Source: Flabesymbios commensalis (taxonomy: Eukaryota > Annelida > Polychaeta > Terebellida > Flabelligeridae). Taken from it: a stretch of 64,000 nucleotides of DNA. Positions 57,711-64,000 of this stretch are shown in pieces (position 1 is the stretch's first letter; each line of letters begins with the position of its first letter). Under the pieces are notes generated by a model. It ran no database searches, was not told the origin of the DNA, and saw only the letters and a list, made by a program, of their open reading frames with translations. Both the position numbers and the translations under genes were made by a program. Location of the stretch: positions 248,001 to 312,000 of the forward strand of contig OZ024913.1 of the NCBI GenBank assembly GCA_964017125.1, in the 5' to 3' direction.

Positions 57711-58542
57711 AAGGATCTTAGTATTGTAAGTTTTTAAACGATTTTTTGTGGAATTGCTAGTAGTAAAAAGTAGGGAGTGTCTACGCGCAGAATCGTGCAA
57801 AGAGTGTATTTCGTATTTTGGACACACATGTATATAAAATTAAATCTAATTCTTCTTTTTATTTTAGCCGATAAAAGCAAAACCCAGAATTTTAAAGACT
57901 GACCCTATTCTTGAAATATTAAATGACAAGAAAATTTACATACAGCTGTTATACAGGGTTTTAAATTATTTTTCCACAGCAGTAGACAGGTTTGCCTTAA
58001 TTATTGACTGATTCACACACACTGAATGCGCTAATAATAACTTCTCTTGAAACAATGTAATAAAACAGTTTTTTTAGTAGAGCTTTAGCTCTACTGTTGC
58101 AGTTGTCTGGGCTTAATGTATTTTAGTGTCGATTTATTCCACGACAATGACGTTGAATTCGTTGAGCTGAGAACATATCTAACGTTAGGTGTCTGTTAAA
58201 ATGAACTTTCTTCATTGCACTACGAGCTCCAATTTTGAGATTTCTATTCAGATGCTCAGATAAACACAGTTAAATATCTGTGTTTCTGTGATACCATGTC
58301 AGCCTTTAGAGATGCCGCGTGGCCCAGTAAACAGCATACAGGTCAACCCAGTGAACTACATGTATATACAGTTCACTGGGTCAACAAGTCCTCCTCTGTC
58401 GAGTTGAATAATTAGGTCAGTTCAGTGACGTCACGCGTGACCCGTCTGCAAGACATTAGCTGTATATAGCTGGCATTGAACACCAACAAGCAGAGTGCTT
58501 GTATGCACGGCACATGCATTAGGCCTCAACGCAGTGACACCG
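57711..58542. other. Non-coding with one small palindrome
   Basis: No gene. Cccagtgaact (58347-58357) pairs with agttcactggg (58370-58380). The rest is AT-rich. Confidence 0.45.
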
Positions 58543-58650
58543 CCCACCAAACACAAGGCATCCAACCAATGCTGTTTCAATGTTGGCCAGCGTCGCCATC
58601 ACTGGCCCAACATTGAAACAGTATTGGGTAAATGCCTCGTGTTTGCTGGG
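58543..58650. mobile_element. Palindromic MITE
   Basis: From cccaccaaacacaaggcatc to aatgcctcgtgtttgctggg, with the mirror pair aatgctgtttcaatgttggc and ccaacattgaaacagtattg. Confidence 0.85.
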
Positions 58651-58876
58651 AGGACTGCATCATATTTCTACAGATCTGTCGAAATACGATGCAGTCTTCC
58701 CACCTGCCCAGAAAACACAAGGTGGTACATTATCATGTAGCCTATCTGTATCCCAAGTTCTGTATCTATGCAGATAGAGTCATGTTATTATGTCTTTAAA
58801 ATATTCTGCCTCTATTCTCTTGTCTACGTGAAAAGCGCGACAAGCAGTTCATGGGGGATATCCTTTTATTGCTAGG

Positions 58877-59002
58877 ACCAAGCAAACACTTACACAAATC
58901 TGACATTCAACCAATGCTGTTTCAATGTTAGGCCAGTGTCGCTGTTGTTGGCCCATCATTGAGAAACTAACAGCTCCAACAATTCTCATTGTGTTTGTTG
59001 GG
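58877..59002. mobile_element. Palindromic MITE with internal indels
   Basis: From accaagcaaacacttacaca to attgtgtttgttggg, core caatgttaggccagtgtcgc. Longer than the family norm because of short insertions in both halves. Confidence 0.75.
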
Positions 59003-59464
59003 TACAGAGTCAACGGCTCCGGTTATCCTGGAGGTGTCGGTGACGAAATTTTGCTGTATTAGGGGAGGGGCTGTCTAATTGAATTCTGATCAATATAATT
59101 ATAAATAGTATAAATTGTATTAAGAGGTAGGACTAATCGTTTGTATATTAAATACATGTAGGCCTACACATGTGTTTGCATTTTATATTGTTTGTTAATT
59201 GAATGTTAGTCTATATAATCTCATTCTGAAATATTATTTCACCTATTTAAATATTTTGATAATATGATCTTCGAATAAGATTGTAATATAGTAGACCTCG
59301 ATTAAAAAACGGAGAAATAAAAATTTGACTAGACCTAAAATAATTATAGGAATATGCAGGCTTATTGGTACAATTGGCCTGCTATTGTCATAATTGATCT
59401 ACAAGCACACAATATATAATACCGGTATTGTTTGACAAAGTTATAATAATTGCAAAAAACTTTG
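59003..59464. other. Non-coding AT-rich stretch
   Basis: Nothing recognised. Confidence 0.4.
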
Positions 59465-60450
59465 AACGGAATTCAGATAGACGTTCGACTTCAGATTTCA
59501 GACTTTCAACTTCAAACTTCGAATTTTGGGCGTTAGACTCTGGACTTCAGTTTCAGACTTAGCCAACTGGCAGACTTCAGACTTTGGTTTCAGACTCGGA
59601 TGTTAGACTTTGGACATACATTGGACTTTAGTTTTTGTTTTTTGGACTCCAGGTTTTGAACAGACATACGTAGTACTTCAGAATTTGGACATAATTCAGA
59701 CAGTTTTCGGACAGACGTCGGACATCAAACTTCATATTTTGAACATCAGACGTCCGATTGTGGACTTAAGACATCAATTTTCAGACTTCGGATTGTGGAC
59801 TTTGGACATAGGCCTACTTCAGACGTCATATTGTAGCCTTCATTGTACAGACGTCAAACTTCGGACTCAAAGACTCAGACAATTTATTTGTCACACAACA
59901 AAAACAAACATACATATGTAGCCAAATAAGCTCAAGAAATACATTATAATATATGTTATGAGGATGAGGAGAACTGCTGATCAATGTTGATCGCTATCAT
60001 GCAGACCACTTCAGACAGACTTCGGACAGTTTTCAGACTTATGATAGACTATAGACAAATTTCGGCCAGACTTCAGACGTCAGACTCCTACTTCAGACTT
60101 TGGACCTCCGCCAGACTTCGAACATCAGACTTCGGATTTTAGACTTCTGACTTTGAATTTCACACTTCAGATTTAAGACTTCGGACAGACTTCGAACTTC
60201 AGACATCAGAATTTGAACTTAAAACTTAGAACTTTAGGCTTAGAGTTCGAACTTCAGACATCAGAATTTGAACTTAAAAATTAGAACTTTAGGCTTAGAG
60301 TTCGGATTTTGGACTTTGGATATACTTCGGACAGACCTCGTCCTTTGGATTTTGAACTTCGGTCTTTGGACAATATAGGCTACTTCAGATTTCTTCGGAC
60401 TCAAAGAGTTCAGACTTTGGACTTCAAACTTCTGACTTTAAAGTTCAGAG
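59465..60450 (+). repeat. Degenerate short-period tract (cttcagactt / cttcggac words)
   Basis: About 1 kb made of shuffled words cttcagac, cttcggac, tttggac, aacttc and agacgtc with no fixed period; locally 10-12 bp. A 42-bp block (gttcgaacttcagacatcag, aatttgaacttaaaa) is repeated at about 60188-60302. A unique segment interrupts it at about 59880-59995. Confidence 0.85.
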
Positions 60451-60860
60451 TTCAGAAACCCCACTGGGTTTTAATACTTTGAACAGTTAAATAAAAAAAT
60501 TAAACACTATTTTTATGACTTGGTCTTTTGATGAAAATAAGCAAAACAGTTAAGCAGCTTTAATAATTATTGTGAGACAGCTCAATTTTAGCTGTCCGTA
60601 GAACAATAACCCTGAAGGTCGACGCAAGCTCTACTTCAGTACCGTCAGGCTCTAATTCTAAAATTCAAGGCCTTTCAAGCAATTGATGCCAAATATCAGA
60701 TTTTTGAGGCATTTTTAAGGCCATTGCATTATGAGCACTTGTCATTTGTACACGAATTTATAATAATAATAAAAAAATTGTACAGATAAATTCACCAAGT
60801 GTGGTCATCCACTTACCCATATATCATAATAATTTCTCACAAGGTGTCTAAGCAGGAAGT
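60451..60860. other. Non-coding; dispersed-repeat words
   Basis: 60660-60730 (ttcaaggcctttcaagcaat, ggcatttttaaggccatt) resembles common animal dispersed repeats. No gene. Confidence 0.4.
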
Positions 60861-60879
60861 GAGACAAACTGCGCAGTGA

Positions 60880-61125
60880 AGGGTGAAAAAAGCAAATACC
60901 ATTCAGGGCTCAAGCATACTTCATGTTTCTCCTAATAGCAAACAAGTGAAAATGTCAAGGTGGTCATTAAATTTTAGGAGGTTGTCCACAGTGTCTATTT
61001 TGTTCTCCGAATTTAATCCATCTCATAGCATTCATCGTCCTGCTTTTTTGTGTTCCATTGCTTCCAGTAGGCTGGTCTTTAATCTTTCACTTAAAAATCT
61101 CCTCCTTTCTGCTAATCCTACACAG
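60880..61125 (-). pseudogene. Coding-like remnant, unidentified
   Basis: On the minus strand one frame reads AERRRFLSERLKTSLLEAME, HKKAGR, two stops close together, then NSENKIDTVDNLLKFNDHLD and IFTCLLLGET. The amphipathic, charged character is unlike the flanking repeats and suggests a decayed gene or transposase piece. I recognise no family. Chance is possible. Confidence 0.2.
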
Positions 61126-61386
61126 GAGTGGTGGTACTGGTGGATTTAAAATGTAGTATGTACTGTTGTTGGAAGAATTTGATTCATTGGTGTTTAAGAA
61201 TTAGTTAAAATTTTCGTTTATGTATCTGAAATAGGCTGCTCTGTAAAAGAATTTCACTATATACCATGTACTGATTTCAAGTACAACATCTCTGACTACC
61301 TTGATGACGTTTTGCAAGGTGAATGGAACATCAATGCCTATTTCACAAACGGATATTTATTGAGAGGAGAATAAATATTTAATATA

Positions 61387-61714
61387 ATGTATACGTTCGG
61401 CAAAAATTTACTACTACTGATCAATATTCTAATACTTTTATTAATCTTCATATATGATGATATGATATATCTTTCTTCCCAACAGAAAAGCAACTGCAAT
61501 ACTGAGAAAAATATGCTCACACTAACGAAAGAACATGGCATGCTCCAGTGTACACGTGACATGACTGAAAAACGAAATAGGACTTCTACAATTAAATGGG
61601 AGGAATACATGAGAGATATCGGTGCTCGAACAGAAAATGTTGTCATAACTACTCTGGCATGTCCACAACCTGATATCAGTGTGCAGGCAAAAACAGGACA
61701 GAAAGATTTAAAGG
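61387..61714 (+). CDS. Candidate first coding exon of a membrane-anchored or secreted protein
   Basis: ATG at 61387 opens 109 codons up to a consensus donor (aagg/gtaagt, 61714/61715), ending in phase 1. The N-terminus MYTFGKN is followed by a 16-residue hydrophobic run (LLLLINILILLLIFIY, residues 8-23) and then a polar stretch rich in Lys, Thr and Asn with an NRT sequon (about residue 64) and several cysteines. This is the layout of a type II Golgi enzyme (short cytosolic tail, anchor, lumenal stem) or of a signal peptide. The family cannot be named from a stem region. The following exons would lie beyond the minisatellite to the right, outside the window. It is the least repetitive and most gene-like segment in the window. 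Confidence 0.45.
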
Positions 61715-62777
61715 GTAAGTTAGGTAGGACTACTTCTCAAAAATGATTTCATAATTTTAAACAAATAGCCTGCATTTTATGATATCAATATGTTTTGAAT
61801 ATTAGATTTATAAAGTATTTGTATCATATTTGTATGTAGCATTCTAGAAAAAAAGATAAAGAGCCTTGTTGTAAAGTAATACGAACACAGTTTATATTGG
61901 ACTTGACCACCCACCCCTCGAATAGGAAAGGACAGGACAAGAGAAATTTGGTAGTAATTGTAAACCCATTCCGTTTCTGATTTAAAATTGGAAACCTATA
62001 TACATTTATCTAACTGATATTTTTTTTATTAATTTACAAAGAAAAAATCAACATTTTTTATATATCAGAACACAAAAAATGCACTTAAAAAAATAAAAAA
62101 AAACGTCAATACGAAAAAGGAAGTCAACCACCCACGTACCAATACAAACTGGAACATTTGGGACATCCACTGATGTGCAACAATCAACAGGATCTGATAG
62201 GTGTACTGATTGACCTATCACCAGTCACATGCAGGCTGGGTGTCAATATAGGTTCTAGAGGCGCCATCATATGATCATCAGTATTTAAATAAATGACGGA
62301 ATCATTGTTATCAGTTTGATCTTTTTACTTTGCCACATGTTTATTGTACAAAATATGATATTGTTTTGCCCTGCATTTTCACTTATATGGCCATAGTGGC
62401 CGAGAAGTGACGTTAAGAAATGTTATTGTAACTTACTTAATGCAGCAGTCAACGAATTCCCCGACACCCCCCACCGCGGGGCTATGTGTGGGATTTGCTT
62501 TTTGGGTGTCCCAAAAACACAAAAGTCCCCACAACCAGGGGCACATTTAATGTCAAAACCCCCTGATAACCCCCAGGTAAAACCCGCACCCAACAGGGTG
62601 GGATAAATCACCTGGTTTGTATTTATAAATGATTTCTATCAATAATAATCATTATGTGACGACAGACCTACCTCATTGCGTAACATTTAAATTAGCATTT
62701 TAAATTAATATTAGGACACAAGTATAATACAATTTGTAATCAACTAGGCTACTTAGTCTAGTAGGCCTATTTGTCCT
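61715..62777. other. Putative intron; AT-rich with a retroelement-like tail
   Basis: If the 61.4-kb exon is real this is intron. 62375-62440 (cacttatatggccatagtgg, ccgagaagtgacgttaagaa, then ttacttac) is a sister of the ccgaaaagtgacgtaaag tails at 40-57 kb. 62455-62600 is a C-rich patch of unknown origin. Confidence 0.5.
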
Positions 62778-64000
62778 ACATGGCTAACGCCCCTCACCTC
62801 CTGCCATCACCTTGAACATGGCTGACGCCCCTAATACCACCTTGAACATGGCTGTCGCCCCTCGCCCCCTGCCATCACATTGAACACGGCTATCGCCCCT
62901 CAGCCCCCCTCATCAGCTTGAACATGGCTGACGCCCCCCCCCCCCCTGCCATCACCTTGAACATGGCTGACACCCCTCACATCACCTTGAACATGACTGA
63001 CGCCCCTGAATCCCCTCCCATCACCTTGAACATGGCTGACGCCCCTCACCCCCCTCCCATCACTTTGAACATGGCTGACACGCCCCTTAGCCTCTGATAT
63101 CACCTTGAACATGGCTGACGCCCCTCACCCCCCCCCCCCCCTTATCATAACCTTTAACATGGCTGACGCCCCTCACCCCCATCACCTTGAACATGACTGA
63201 CGCCCCTCACCCCCCATCACCTTGAACATGGCTGATGCCCCTCACCCCCTCACATCACCTTGAACATGGTTGACGCCCCTCACTCCCCTCCCATCACTTT
63301 GAATATAGCTGACGCCCCTCACCCCCTCCATCATCTTGAACATGGCTGATGCCCCTCACTCCCATCCCCCTGTCATCACCTTGTACATGGCTGACGGCCA
63401 TCACTTTGAACATGGCTGACGCCCCTCACCTCCCTTGTCATCACTTTGAACATGGCTGACGCCCCTCACCCCCCATCACCTTGAACATGGCTGACGCTTC
63501 TCACTCTTCACATAGGCTTGAACATGGCTGACGCCCCTACCCTCCTTCCATCACCTTGAACATGGCTGACACCCCTCACGTCACCTTGAACATGACTGAC
63601 ACCCATGCAACCCCTCTCATCACATTGAACATGGCTGACGCCCCTCACCCCCCTTGTCATCACGTTTAACATGGCTGACGCCCCTCACCCCCCATCACCT
63701 TGAACATCGCTGACGCCCCTCACCCCCCTCCCATCACCTTGAACATGGCTGACGCCCCTCACCCCCCCTCCCATCACCTTGAACATGGCTGTCGCCCCTC
63801 AACGCCCTCCCATCACCTTGAACATGGCTGACGCCCCTAACCCCCCGCCCATCACCTTGAACATGGCTGACGCCCCTCACCCCCCCCCCCCCTCCCATCA
63901 CCTTGAACATAGCTGACGCCCCTCACCCCCTCCCATCACCTTGAACATAGCTGACGCCCCTCACCCCCTCCCATCACCTTAAACATGGCTGATGCCCCTC
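62778..64000 (+). repeat. 36-37-bp minisatellite running off the window edge
   Basis: Unit: ccatcaccttgaacatggct, gacgcccctcacccccc, with C-runs of variable length (up to about 13). About 33 copies up to the last base. Variants include tgtcatcacttt and gctgtcgcc. Minus-strand open frames (GVSHVQGDGRG-like) are repeat artefacts. Confidence 0.96.

Noticed and set aside
60920-61140. Minus-strand segment resembling the RWxKFGExN word of LINE reverse transcriptases
   Set aside because: The match is a single short word in one frame while the more protein-like frame is a different one. Not enough to call a LINE; kept only as an unidentified remnant.

Overview
This is gene-poor, repeat-dense nuclear DNA from an animal. 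The support is a THAP zinc-finger coding segment split by an intron with consensus splice sites, a candidate first coding exon ending in a gtaagt donor, TTAA- and TA-flanked DNA transposon relics, a SINE with an L2-like tail, and long minisatellites. The texture (many short palindromic MITEs, repeats built on AACGTT) fits a marine invertebrate. A deuterostome such as an echinoderm or hemichordate is possible, but nothing here proves the phylum. There is no sign of bacterial genes, operons, CRISPR, rRNA or tRNA.

Layout. 1-4.2 kb: an inverted repeat enclosing a 1.6-kb terminal-inverted-repeat (TIR) element. 4.8-12.5 kb: an almost unbroken chain of different minisatellites (units about 20, 27, 40, 20, 35 and 56 bp), with three TTAGGG repeats at one junction. 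12.5-14.3 kb: a second TIR element with the same ends as the first. 15.7-17.1 kb: a 55-bp repeat array split by a 909-bp fold-back element with a clean 6-bp target duplication. 17.3-22.1 kb: a 0.4-kb segmental duplication flanking an 81-bp array and AACGTT-rich repeats. 27.5-34.2 kb: a 6.7-kb element with 33-bp TIRs and clusters of a palindromic motif near both ends, carrying a nested 1.26-kb TA-flanked element. 37.5-41.2 kb: a satellite of about 240/312-bp units that has captured four insertions. 43-50 kb: non-LTR retrotransposon 3' ends, a broken THAP gene piece, and a 1.2-kb tandem duplication carrying THAP exon 2. 52.6-57.2 kb: families of 130-150-bp repeats. 59.5-60.4 kb: a CTTCAGACTT-rich tract. 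61.4 kb: the best intact coding candidate, a predicted membrane-anchored N-terminus. 62.8 kb to the end: a 36-37-bp minisatellite running off the window.

Protein-coding content is very small: one broken THAP domain (exon 1 once, exon 2 twice), one plausible first exon at 61.4 kb, and a few unidentified coding-like fragments. Most of the information lies in the repeats. Several insertions landed inside tandem repeats, so the empty site can be read from neighbouring units and the target duplications can be seen directly.
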